Part shown: in pieces, positions 21,057 through 28,107 of the stretch
How positions within the stretch are numbered: position 1 is the stretch's first letter
How the letters are laid out: every line of letters starts with the position of its first letter
NCBI GenBank assembly: GCA_023432855.1
Contig: JAEZEZ010000001.1
Span: 1 to 28,826 of the forward strand
DNA from: Pseudomonadota bacterium
GTDB taxonomy: Bacteria; Pseudomonadota; Alphaproteobacteria; Caulobacterales; Caulobacteraceae
Reading direction: 5' to 3'
Length of the DNA stretch: 28,826 nt
Made by a program: the position numbers and the translations under genes
Notes under the pieces: model-generated
Database searches by the model: none
What the model was told of the DNA's origin: nothing
Seen by the model: only the letters and a program-made list of their open reading frames with translations

Positions 21057-21109
21057 TGCTGGGTCCTCGGGTCTCCGGTCGCTCCGCTCCCTATCGCCCG
21101 AGGATGACG
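21057..21109. repeat. Right inverted-repeat arm flanking the GIY-YIG gene
   Basis: It is the inverted copy of 20575-20629. TCCTCGGG (21064-21071) pairs with CCCGAGGA (21097-21104), giving the same hairpin as the left arm. The arm ends 35 bases before the end of phoB on the minus strand, so in the RNA it may act as a 3' structure for the pho transcript. Confidence 0.9.
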
Positions 21110-21144
21110 AAGGTAATTTACGTTGCGAGGAACGAGCAGGCTCC

Positions 21145-21834
21145 TTACCCCAGGTCCAGCGCGTAGCCGGCCGACCTCACCGTGCGGATCGGGTCCTTTT
21201 CGCCGGGGGCGGTGATGGCCTTGCGCAGGCGGCCGATGTGGACGTCGACGGTGCGCACCTCGACGTAGACCGACGAGCCCCAGACGGCGTCCAGCAGCTG
21301 TTCGCGGCTGAACACCCGGCCGGGGTGCTGCATGAAGTGGTCGAGCAGACGGTATTCGGTGGGGCCGAGGTGGATGTCGCGCCCGCCGCGGCGCACACGG
21401 TGGGCGACCCGGTCCATGACCAGGTCCCCGCGCTGCACTTCGTCGTCGGCCAGACCGGGCCGTATGCGGCGCAGCACGGCGCGGACCCGGGCGGTCAGCT
21501 CGCTCATCGAAAACGGCTTGGTCAGGTAGTCGTCGGCGCCGGTGTCGAGGCCGCGCACCCGGTCGCCCTCCTCGCCACGCGCGGTCAGCATGATGATCGG
21601 CAGGTTGCGCGTCGCGGATCGTGCGCGCAGGCGGCGGCAGACCTCGATGCCGGAGACCCCGGGCAGCATCCAGTCCAGGATCATCAGGTCGGGCGCGCGC
21701 TCCTCGACCTGCAGCAGGGCCTCCTCGCCGTCCCCGGCCAGGCCGACCTCGTAGCCTTCCTTTTCGAGGTTGTAGTGGAGGAGGGTGGCCAGCGCGTCCT
21801 CGTCCTCCACCACCAGGATGTAGGGCCTGGCCAC
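21145..21834 (-). CDS. phoB: Phosphate-regulon response regulator PhoB
   Basis: The product is 229 residues. The receiver domain (1-120) has the acidic pocket E10-D11-E12, phosphorylated D54 in LMILDWMLPG, and K106 in LTKPFSMSEL. The OmpR-type winged helix (about 130-229) has GPTEYRLLDHFMQHPGRVFS and the recognition region VEVRTVDVHIGRLRKAI, which closely match PhoB. The start is taken as GTG (21832-21834, reading MARPYILVVEDED), 11 bases after the phoU stop; the frame is open upstream only through phoU. PhoB activates phosphate-starvation genes when phosphorylated by PhoR. It is the last gene of the phoR-phoU-phoB run. Other OmpR-family regulators are excluded mainly by context and the sequence match. 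Confidence 0.93.
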   Translation of the reverse strand: MARPYILVVEDEDALATLLHYNLEKEGYEVGLAGDGEEALLQVEERAPDLMILDWMLPGVSGIEVCRRLRARSATRNLPIIMLTARGEEGDRVRGLDTGADDYLTKPFSMSELTARVRAVLRRIRPGLADDEVQRGDLVMDRVAHRVRRGGRDIHLGPTEYRLLDHFMQHPGRVFSREQLLDAVWGSSVYVEVRTVDVHIGRLRKAITAPGEKDPIRTVRSAGYALDLG

Positions 21835-21845
21835 GGCGCGGGCGC

Positions 21846-22541
21846 TCAGACTTCCGTCGGTTCGCCGCGCGGCCGCTCGCCCGCGAGCGGCTGGCCGGTC
21901 AGGTCGTAGTGCGCCATCTCGGCGATGTTGGTGGCGTGGTCGCCGACCCGCTCGAGGTTCTTGGCCATGAACAGCAGGTGGGTCGCCGCTCCGATCATGC
22001 GCGCGTCGCCCATCATGTAGGTGAGCAGTTCGCGGAACAGGCTCTCGTAGTGGTCGTCGACCTCGTCGTCGTGGGTCCACACCTCGACCAGACCTTCGAC
22101 CTCGCCGCGGGCGTAGGCGTCGAGCACGGCTTTGAGCCGGGTCTGCACCAGGGCGCCCATGCGGCCGAAGGAGCGGGTCAGGCTGGTCATGCCCTCGGCC
22201 TGGTCCAGTTGCACCAGGCGCTTGGCGATGCCCTTGGCCATGTCGCCGACGCGTTCAAGCGACATGGAGATCTTGATCGCCGCCACCGCCCGGCGCAGGT
22301 CCGCGGCCATGGGCTGGCGCAGGGCGATGACGCGGAAGGCCGCGCGCTCCAGCTCGGCCTGCAGTTCGTCCAGCACCTTGTCCCGCTCGATGACCTGGCG
22401 GGCCAGCTCCACGTCCCGCTTGACCACCGCCTGGACCGCGTCGGCCAGAAGGGCCTCGGCCTGGCCGCCGAGCTGGGCGACCTGGGCGCTCAGCCGCTCG
22501 AGCTCTTCGCCGAAGGAGGCGACGATGTGGGAATGGGACAT
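21846..22541 (-). CDS. phoU: Phosphate signalling protein PhoU
   Basis: The product is about 231 residues, all-helical, with the two repeated three-helix PhoU domains (about 10-110 and 115-215). Conserved metal-cluster-type motifs are visible: AIKISMSLERVGDMAKGI (about 88-105) in the first and HLLFMAKNLERVGDHATNIAE (about 185-205) in the second. These E-R-x-G-D repeats are diagnostic. PhoU represses PhoR signalling and Pst transport when phosphate is sufficient. The ATG at 22539-22541 gives the usual family N-terminus; a GTG three codons upstream (22550), with GGAGAG before it, is an alternative start. It lies directly between phoR and phoB, without the pst transporter genes. Confidence 0.94.
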   Translation of the reverse strand: MSHSHIVASFGEELERLSAQVAQLGGQAEALLADAVQAVVKRDVELARQVIERDKVLDELQAELERAAFRVIALRQPMAADLRRAVAAIKISMSLERVGDMAKGIAKRLVQLDQAEGMTSLTRSFGRMGALVQTRLKAVLDAYARGEVEGLVEVWTHDDEVDDHYESLFRELLTYMMGDARMIGAATHLLFMAKNLERVGDHATNIAEMAHYDLTGQPLAGERPRGEPTEV

Positions 22542-22572
22542 CCGGTGCACCTTGTCTCTCCGGGACCGCTGA

Positions 22573-22588
22573 CCCCGGCGCCCCGGGG
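22573..22588. promoter_or_regulatory. Hairpin between phoR and phoU
   Basis: CCCCGG (22573-22578) pairs with CCGGGG (22583-22588) around a four-base loop, in the gap between the phoR stop and the phoU start. It has no T-run. It could adjust phoU expression relative to phoR, or stabilise a processed end. Confidence 0.35.
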
Positions 22589-22589
22589 A

Positions 22590-23855
22590 TTACGATGATT
22601 GTACGACAGTTTTGTTGCGGTCCGAGGCCTCGGGGCCGTCGGCGCGCGGCAGGTAGACGGTGAAGGCCGCCCCCTCGCCCGGCGCGCTTTCGACGACCAG
22701 GCCGCCGCGGTGACGGTTGATGATGTGCTTGGCGATGGCCAGCCCCAGACCGGTGCCGAGGCGGTCGCCGCTCTTCTGGCCCTCGACGCGATAGAACCGC
22801 TCGGCCAGCCGCGGCAGGTGCTGGCGCGCGATCCCCGGGCCGTGGTCGGCCACGCGCACGGCGGCGTAGCGCCGGGCAGGCTCCCGCTCGGGAACCAGCA
22901 GGGGGTGGCGGGCGCGTTCGGCCTTTCGCGGGGCGCGCAGCGCCTCGGCGCCCAGGTCCGGGGTGATCTCGATCTCCACCGCCCCGCCGTCGGGCGAATA
23001 CTTCACCGCGTTCTCGATCAGGTTCTGGAGCACCTGCACGATCTGGTCGCGGTCGCCTGCGACGATCGCCTCGCGCGGGCCGGCGCCGGTCACCGATACG
23101 GTCACGCCGCGCGCGGCCAGCTGTGGCGTCAGGGCGTCCAGCACGTCGCCGGCGACCAGCGCCAGGTCGGCGCGGCCATGGGGGGCCACGTGCTCGTTGA
23201 GCTCGATGCGGCTGAGGGACAGCAGGTCGGCGATCAGCCGCCCCATGCGGTCGGCCTGCACCGCCATGATGTCGAGGAAGCGGTCGCGGGCGGCCGCGTC
23301 GTCTCGCGCCGGACCCCGCAGGGTTTCGATGAAGCCGGTCAGCGAGGCGAGCGGGCTGCGCAGCTCGTGGCTGGCGTTGGCGAGGAAATCGGCGCGCATG
23401 GCTTCGAGCGCGCGCGCCTCGGTGACGTCGCGCAGGTGCAGCAGCGCCATCGAAGGGGCCCCCTGCTCCCCGGGCACGCTGCGGGCGAGCGCCGACCACT
23501 GCCGGCCGCGGCCGGCGACGTCGACGTGCCGCTCTCCGCCGGCGAGCGCCGCCTCCACCGCCGCCAGCACGTCGGGCGAGCGGACCACGCCCACCAGGGC
23601 GGGTCGGTCCTGTCCGATGCGAAAGAGCTCCCGGGCGGCCGGATTGGCCAGCAGGACCCGGCGGCCGGACAGGTCATCGCCCTCGGCCCCGATCACCAGC
23701 ACCGGCTCGGGCAGGGCCTCGAACACGGCGGCCAGTTCCGGCGCGGGCGGCGCCTGTCTGGCGGGTCCCGGGGCGTCGGCGGAAGGCCCTTCCGCCGCCC
23801 TCGCAGGCCGGAAGAAACCGAGCTTCCTTCGCCAGCCGGAACGGTCGCGCGTCAT
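22590..23855 (-). CDS. phoR: Phosphate-regulon sensor histidine kinase PhoR, no visible membrane anchor
   Basis: The product is 421 residues. A basic, Pro/Ala-rich N-terminus (1-40) precedes a PAS-type domain (about 41-148, AVFEALPEPVLVIGAEGDD). The HisKA domain has H163 in FLANASHELRSPLASLTGFIETL. The ATPase domain has NLIENAVKYSPDGG (N box), VADHGPGIARQHLPRLAERFYR (G1/F) and GTGLGLAIAKHIINRH (G2). The HELRSPL and FIETL sequences are typical of PhoR. Unlike classical PhoR, no hydrophobic segment is found before the PAS domain, so this kinase appears cytoplasmic or is held at the membrane by a partner. The ATG at 23853-23855 is the only reasonable start, since the frame upstream overlaps the cysNC 3' end. 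It starts 26 bases after the cysNC stop. Confidence 0.9.
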   Translation of the reverse strand: MTRDRSGWRRKLGFFRPARAAEGPSADAPGPARQAPPAPELAAVFEALPEPVLVIGAEGDDLSGRRVLLANPAARELFRIGQDRPALVGVVRSPDVLAAVEAALAGGERHVDVAGRGRQWSALARSVPGEQGAPSMALLHLRDVTEARALEAMRADFLANASHELRSPLASLTGFIETLRGPARDDAAARDRFLDIMAVQADRMGRLIADLLSLSRIELNEHVAPHGRADLALVAGDVLDALTPQLAARGVTVSVTGAGPREAIVAGDRDQIVQVLQNLIENAVKYSPDGGAVEIEITPDLGAEALRAPRKAERARHPLLVPEREPARRYAAVRVADHGPGIARQHLPRLAERFYRVEGQKSGDRLGTGLGLAIAKHIINRHRGGLVVESAPGEGAAFTVYLPRADGPEASDRNKTVVQSS

Positions 23856-23881
23856 GGACGGACCATAGGGCGCCGGGCGGA

Positions 23882-25747
23882 TCAGACCAGCCCGCGCCGC
23901 TCCAGCTCGGCCACCACGGCCCGGGCGGCGTCTTCGGGCGAAACCTCGCCGGTGTCGATGCGCAGTTCGGCGGTCTGGGGCGGCTCGTAGGGGCTGTCGA
24001 GGCCGGTGAAGTTCTTGATCTCGCCCTTGAGGGCCTTGGCGTAGAGCCCCTTGGGATCGCGCTCGATGGCCTTTTCGATCGGCACGTCGACGAAGATCTC
24101 GAGGAAGTCGCCCGGCGCGAACAGTTCGCGCACCATGCGCCGCTCGGCCCGGAACGGCGAGATGAAGGAGCAGAGCACCACCATGCCGGCGTCGACGAAC
24201 AGCTTGGCCACCTCGCCCACGCGGCGGACGTTCTCTACCCGGTCGGCGTCGGTGAAGCCGAGGTCGCGGTTCAGGCCGTGGCGGACGTTGTCGCCGTCGA
24301 GCAGGAACGAGCGGACGCCGCGGTTGTAGAGCTCGCGCTCGACCAGGTTGGCGATGGTCGACTTGCCGGCGCCGGACAGGCCCGTGAACCACAGGGCCGC
24401 CGGGCGGTGGCCGTTCAGGCGCTCGCGCGCGGTGCGGTCGACCAGCAGTTCCTGGTAGTGGATGTTGGTCGCGCGCCGCAGGCCGTGCAGCACCACGCCC
24501 GCCCCCACCGTGCCGTTGGTGAAGCGGTCGATGAGAATGAAGGCGCCGGTGTGCGGATTGTCGGCGAAGGCGTCGATGGCCACCGGGGCGGCCGTCGACA
24601 GGTTGCACTCGCCGATCTCGTTGAGCGCCAGCGACTTGCCGGCCAGGTGCTCCAGGGTGTCGACGTCGATCTTGTGCTTCAGCTCGGTGACCTGGGCCGG
24701 CACGTAGCGCGCGCCGATCTTCATCAGGTAGGGCCGGCCCGGGAACATGGGCTGCTCGCCCATCCACAGCAGGTTGGCCGCGAACTGGTCGATTACCTCG
24801 GGCCGCTGGGCCGCTTCGGCCAGCACGTCGCCGCGGGCGATGTCGACCTCGTCCTCGAGTTCGAGGGTGACGGCGTCGCCGGCGGCGGCGGCCTCGAGGT
24901 CGCCGTCATAGGTGACGATGCGCTTGACCTTCGAGCCCTTGCCCGAGGCGGAGACCACGACCTTGTCGCCCGGCCGGACCTGGCCCGAGGCGACCGAACC
25001 GGAATAGCCGCGGAAGCTCTGGTCGGGGCGGTTGACCCACTGCACGTGCATGCGGAAGGGCTGGCTGCGCAGCGCCGTCTCGTCGGCGTCGATCTGTTCG
25101 AGCTGTTCGATCAGGCTCGGACCCACATACCAGGGCGTGCGGTCGGAGCGGACGAAGACGTTGTCGCCGTAGCGCGCCGACAGCGGTATCGGCGTGACGC
25201 TGTCGAAGCCCAGGCCCTCGGCGAAGGCCAGGTACTCGGCGACGATCTCGTCGAAGACCCGCTGGTTGAAGGACATCATGTCCATCTTGTTCACCGCCAG
25301 GACGACGTGGCGGATGCCGAACATCGAGACGATGAAGCTGTGGCGCTTGGTCTGGGCCAGCACGCCCTTGCGCGCGTCGACCAGGATGACGGCGGCGTCG
25401 GAGTTGGACGCGCCGGTGGCCATGTTCCGGGTGTACTGCTCGTGCCCGGGCGTGTCGGCGACGATGAAGGAGCGGTTGGGCGAGGAGAAGAAGCGGTAGG
25501 CGACGTCGATGGTGATGCCCTGCTGGCGCTCGGCCTCCAGGCCGTCGACGAGCAGGGCGAAGTCGATCTCCTCGCCGGTGGTGCCGTGCTTCTTCGAGTC
25601 GCGCTCCAGGGTGACCAGCTGATCCTCGTAGATCTGCTTGGCCTCGTAGAGCAGCCGGCCGATCAGGGTCGACTTGCCGTCGTCCACCGAGCCGCAGGTG
25701 AGGAAGCGAAGCAGGCCCTTGCCTGCGATGGGCGCGCCGTCAGCCAT
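23882..25747 (-). CDS. cysNC: Bifunctional sulfate adenylyltransferase subunit 1 / APS kinase (CysNC, NodQ-like)
   Basis: The product is 621 residues. The N-terminal CysN is an EF-Tu-like GTPase: P-loop GSVDDGKS (19-26), the VDGLEAERQQGITIDVAYRF switch, DTPGHEQY (G3) and NKMD (G4), then beta-barrel domains to about residue 440. The C-terminal CysC (about 450-621) has P-loop GLSGAGKST from 456, LLDGDNVRHGLN, and the phosphoryl-accepting Ser S530 in FISPFRAER. With CysD it makes adenosine 5'-phosphosulfate from ATP and sulfate, driven by GTP hydrolysis; the kinase domain then gives PAPS. PAPS feeds cysteine synthesis or sulfotransferases. The ATG at 25745-25747 overlaps the cysD stop. Confidence 0.95.
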   Translation of the reverse strand: MADGAPIAGKGLLRFLTCGSVDDGKSTLIGRLLYEAKQIYEDQLVTLERDSKKHGTTGEEIDFALLVDGLEAERQQGITIDVAYRFFSSPNRSFIVADTPGHEQYTRNMATGASNSDAAVILVDARKGVLAQTKRHSFIVSMFGIRHVVLAVNKMDMMSFNQRVFDEIVAEYLAFAEGLGFDSVTPIPLSARYGDNVFVRSDRTPWYVGPSLIEQLEQIDADETALRSQPFRMHVQWVNRPDQSFRGYSGSVASGQVRPGDKVVVSASGKGSKVKRIVTYDGDLEAAAAGDAVTLELEDEVDIARGDVLAEAAQRPEVIDQFAANLLWMGEQPMFPGRPYLMKIGARYVPAQVTELKHKIDVDTLEHLAGKSLALNEIGECNLSTAAPVAIDAFADNPHTGAFILIDRFTNGTVGAGVVLHGLRRATNIHYQELLVDRTARERLNGHRPAALWFTGLSGAGKSTIANLVERELYNRGVRSFLLDGDNVRHGLNRDLGFTDADRVENVRRVGEVAKLFVDAGMVVLCSFISPFRAERRMVRELFAPGDFLEIFVDVPIEKAIERDPKGLYAKALKGEIKNFTGLDSPYEPPQTAELRIDTGEVSPEDAARAVVAELERRGLV

Positions 25748-26652
25748 CAGAAATAGCCCTCGCGCTTCTTCTTCTCCATCGAGGCCGCCTCGTCGGAATC
25801 GATCAGCCGGCCCTGACGCTCGGAGGTCGTCGAGCCCTTCAGCTCGGCGATGATGTCGTCCAGAGAGGCCGCGCCGGACTCCACCGCCGCGCTCAGCGGA
25901 TAGCAGCCGAGCGAGCGGAAGCGGACCATGCGCACCTCCTCGGTCTCGCCGGGCAGCAGCGGCATGCGGTCGTCGTCGCGCAGGATCAGCATGCCGTCCC
26001 GCTGCACCACGGGGCGGGGCGCCGCGAGGTAGAGCGGCACGATCGGCAGTTCCTCGGCCCGCGTGTATTCCCAGATGTCGAGCTCGGTCCAGTTCGACAG
26101 GGGGAAGACGCGGATGGTCTCGCCCCTGGCGATGCGCGTGTTGAACAGCCGCCAGAGCTCGGGCCGCTGGTTGCGCGGATCCCAGACGTGGCCGGCGGAG
26201 CGGAAGGAGAACACACGCTCCTTCGCCCGGCTCTTTTCCTCGTCGCGGCGGGCGCCGCCGAAGGCCGCGTCGAAGCCGTACTTGTCGAGCGCCTGCTTCA
26301 GGGCCTCGGTCTTCATCACCTGGGTGTGCAGCGACGAGCCCGAGCGGATCGGGTCGATCCCCTGCTCCGCCCCGGCGGGGTTGGTGTAGACCAGCAGCTC
26401 CAGGCCGTACTTCTGCGCCACCATGTCGCGGTGGGCGATCATGTCCCGGAACTTCCACTTCGTATCGACGTGCAGCAGCGGGAACGGCGGCTTGGACGGA
26501 TAGAAGGCCTTCAGCGCGAGATGCAGCATCACGCCCGAGTCCTTGCCGATGGAGTAGAGCATCACCGGCCGTTCGAACTCGGCGGCGACCTCGCGCATGA
26601 TCTCGATGGACTCCGCCTCGAGGCGCTTCAGATGTTCGGACAGGCGCGGCAT
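25747..26652 (-). CDS. cysD: Sulfate adenylyltransferase subunit 2
   Basis: The product is about 301 residues, an ATP pyrophosphatase (PP-loop) of the adenylyl-sulfate-forming type. The PP-loop SIGKDS is at 34-39. HVDTKWKFRDMI, FDAAFGGARRDEEKSRAKERVFSF, PLSNWTELDIWEYT and the C-terminal QGRLIDSDEAASMEKKKREGYF complete a full-length CysD. The ATG at 26650-26652 is taken as start; a GTG two codons upstream (26656-26658) is equally possible, with GAG before it. It adenylates sulfate together with CysN. It is the first gene of the cysD-cysNC-phoR-phoU-phoB run. A terminator of the upstream gene lies at 26732-26756, so the operon promoter should be in 26653-26731. Confidence 0.95.
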   Translation of the reverse strand: MPRLSEHLKRLEAESIEIMREVAAEFERPVMLYSIGKDSGVMLHLALKAFYPSKPPFPLLHVDTKWKFRDMIAHRDMVAQKYGLELLVYTNPAGAEQGIDPIRSGSSLHTQVMKTEALKQALDKYGFDAAFGGARRDEEKSRAKERVFSFRSAGHVWDPRNQRPELWRLFNTRIARGETIRVFPLSNWTELDIWEYTRAEELPIVPLYLAAPRPVVQRDGMLILRDDDRMPLLPGETEEVRMVRFRSLGCYPLSAAVESGAASLDDIIAELKGSTTSERQGRLIDSDEAASMEKKKREGYF

Positions 26653-26731
26653 GGCCACTGGCGGCTCGACTGGACTGGACGGACGGGTGCGTCGCGGCGG
26701 CGGACCCTAGCCCAGCCGCCGGACGTAGAGA

Positions 26732-26756
26732 AGCCGGGGCCGCGAGGGCCCCGGCT
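26732..26756 (-). terminator. Terminator of the TIGR03032-type gene
   Basis: AGCCGGGGCC (26732-26741) pairs perfectly with GGCCCCGGCT (26747-26756) over a five-base loop. It lies 22 bases after the stop of the gene ending at 26779; on the minus strand the hairpin is followed by TTCTCT, a weak T-run. Confidence 0.7.
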
Positions 26757-26778
26757 CCATCGGGTTGCTACGGCGTGA

Positions 26779-28029
26779 TCAGGCCGCGGCCGGCTTGGCC
26801 GGAACGGGCTGGGCCGGCACCGGCGGGATCAGCGGCGCGAACTCCTTCTCGAAGGTGATCATGCTGTGGATCTCCGGCGAATTGACGCCGATCGCCATCG
26901 GGCAGAGCGTCTCCGGGATGACGGCGACGTCGAACAGTTCGGCGATGCCGCCGTCCAGGCGGATGAACTCGACCATGTCGCCCGAGCGCAGGTCGATGAT
27001 CAGCACGCCGCACCAGGCCTCGCCGTCACGCTTCTTGAGCGCGTCCTGCAGCTCGAGGCCGGAGAAGGCGCCGTCGCGGGGCTTAGAGACGGTGACGATG
27101 GCGTAGCCGTTGTGCAGCGACAGGCCGCGCAGGAAGCCGGGGCAGAAGCAGATGTCTTCCTTGGCGCCGGTGTCCTTGTCGATGCGGATCAGGTGGCCGC
27201 GGCCGGAATCCAGGGCGTAGATCTGGCCGTTGTAGACGCGCGGGCTGTGCGGCATCGACAGCTGGTCGGTGACGATCTTGTCGTTCTGGACGTCGATCAG
27301 GACGCCGCCCTCGTGCCGGCGCTCACGCCAGCCGTTGATCACGTCGGACTGGCTCACGGCCGTCACGTAGCGCGGCAGGCCGTCTTCCATGGCCAGGCCG
27401 TTCATGTGGCAGCGGTCCTCGGCGGCCAGCTTGGAGATGAACGGCGGCTTCCAGATCGGGCGGAAGCCGAAGCGGGTCGAGACGGTCGCCAGGCACGAGT
27501 ACTTGGTGTTGACGAAGATGATGCGGCCGGCGCGGTCCACCGACACCTCGTGCACGTCGACGTCGCCGACGGTCTGGGCGTTGCGGGGCACGTACAGGCG
27601 GTCGAAGTGCTTGTTGGCGCGCTCGTTCGGACCCAGCACGTTCTCGAGGCGCCAGATCTGGAACAGCGAGCCGACGTAGAGGCGGTCGCGCTGGGCGTGG
27701 ATGCCCATGGCCCGCTGGTAGGTCTGCTGGTGGAAGGAGACCTTCTTTTCCGGGGTCAGGCCGACGAGGAAGACCTTGCCGGACTGGTAGGAGGTGAAGG
27801 CCAGGCTGCAGCGCTGCAGCGACATCCAGTTGGCGAAGCCGCGCGAGACCGACATCTTGGTCTGCTGCTGTTGCTGGCCCGGCTTGGCGCCCGGCTGCTG
27901 CTGCTGCGCGCCCGGAGCGGGGCCTTCGGCCGTCGTCGCCTCGCTTACGCTGACGCCCGAGGAGGCGGCGGATACAGGGGACGCCTCGGCTTCCGGCGTG
28001 GTTTCAGGCGTCTTCGGTTTCTTGGCCAT
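26779..28029 (-). CDS. TIGR03032-family (DUF4915-like) protein with Gln-rich N-terminus
   Basis: The product is 416 residues. Residues 1-58 are low-complexity, rich in Thr/Ala/Glu, with QQQQ and QQQQQ runs. From about residue 60 the sequence follows the highly conserved TIGR03032 pattern: SLAFTSYQSGKVFLVGL, QRAMGIH, LYVPR, TVGDVDVHEV, FVNTKYSCLATV, WKPPFISKLAAEDRCHMNGLA, RYVTAVSQSDVINGWR, LSMPHSPRVYNGQIYALDSG, CPGFLRGLSL and IAELFDVAV. Alternating short strands suggest a beta-propeller-like fold. The tail is Pro/Ala-rich. Function is unknown; I recall family members near tetratricopeptide or surface and secretion genes in other bacteria, but do not rely on that. The start at 28027-28029 has a poor ribosome-binding site. 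There is no signal peptide. The family call is by conserved motif, from memory. Confidence 0.8.
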   Translation of the reverse strand: MAKKPKTPETTPEAEASPVSAASSGVSVSEATTAEGPAPGAQQQQPGAKPGQQQQQTKMSVSRGFANWMSLQRCSLAFTSYQSGKVFLVGLTPEKKVSFHQQTYQRAMGIHAQRDRLYVGSLFQIWRLENVLGPNERANKHFDRLYVPRNAQTVGDVDVHEVSVDRAGRIIFVNTKYSCLATVSTRFGFRPIWKPPFISKLAAEDRCHMNGLAMEDGLPRYVTAVSQSDVINGWRERRHEGGVLIDVQNDKIVTDQLSMPHSPRVYNGQIYALDSGRGHLIRIDKDTGAKEDICFCPGFLRGLSLHNGYAIVTVSKPRDGAFSGLELQDALKKRDGEAWCGVLIIDLRSGDMVEFIRLDGGIAELFDVAVIPETLCPMAIGVNSPEIHSMITFEKEFAPLIPPVPAQPVPAKPAAA

Positions 28030-28045
28030 GGGTCCAGTGTCGCAA

Positions 28046-28085
28046 CGTGAAAAAGAAAGCGCCGGCGCCCCGACGGGCGCCGGCG
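28046..28085 (-). terminator. Rho-independent terminator after the autotransporter-type gene
   Basis: CGCCGGCGCCC (28060-28070) pairs perfectly with GGGCGCCGGCG (28075-28085) around CGAC. Read on the minus strand, the hairpin is followed by CTTTCTTTTTC (28059-28049), an excellent T-run. It lies 22 bases beyond the stop of the barrel gene and just before the TIGR03032-type gene, so the two are separate transcripts. Confidence 0.9.
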
Positions 28086-28107
28086 TTATCAGACTAGCGT
28101 AGGACGT

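Larger units (their letters stand above)
20575..21109. mobile_element. Putative repeat-bounded GIY-YIG unit (about 535 bases)
   Basis: A single small nuclease gene is enclosed by about 54-base inverted repeats with hairpin-forming arms. The unit sits between hslO (ends 20555) and phoB (ends 21145), with nothing else in the gap. This gene-plus-terminal-inverted-repeats layout is that of a minimal mobile or selfish element, comparable in concept to REP sequences with a RAYT gene. Mobility itself is inferred; no target-site duplication was identified with confidence. Confidence 0.45.

Noticed and set aside
22592..22615. Pho-box-like sequence (CTGTCGT-N4-TCATCGT on the minus strand) at the end of phoR
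   Set aside because: Only the first half-site matches CTGTCAT well; the second has too few matching bases to call a PhoB site.
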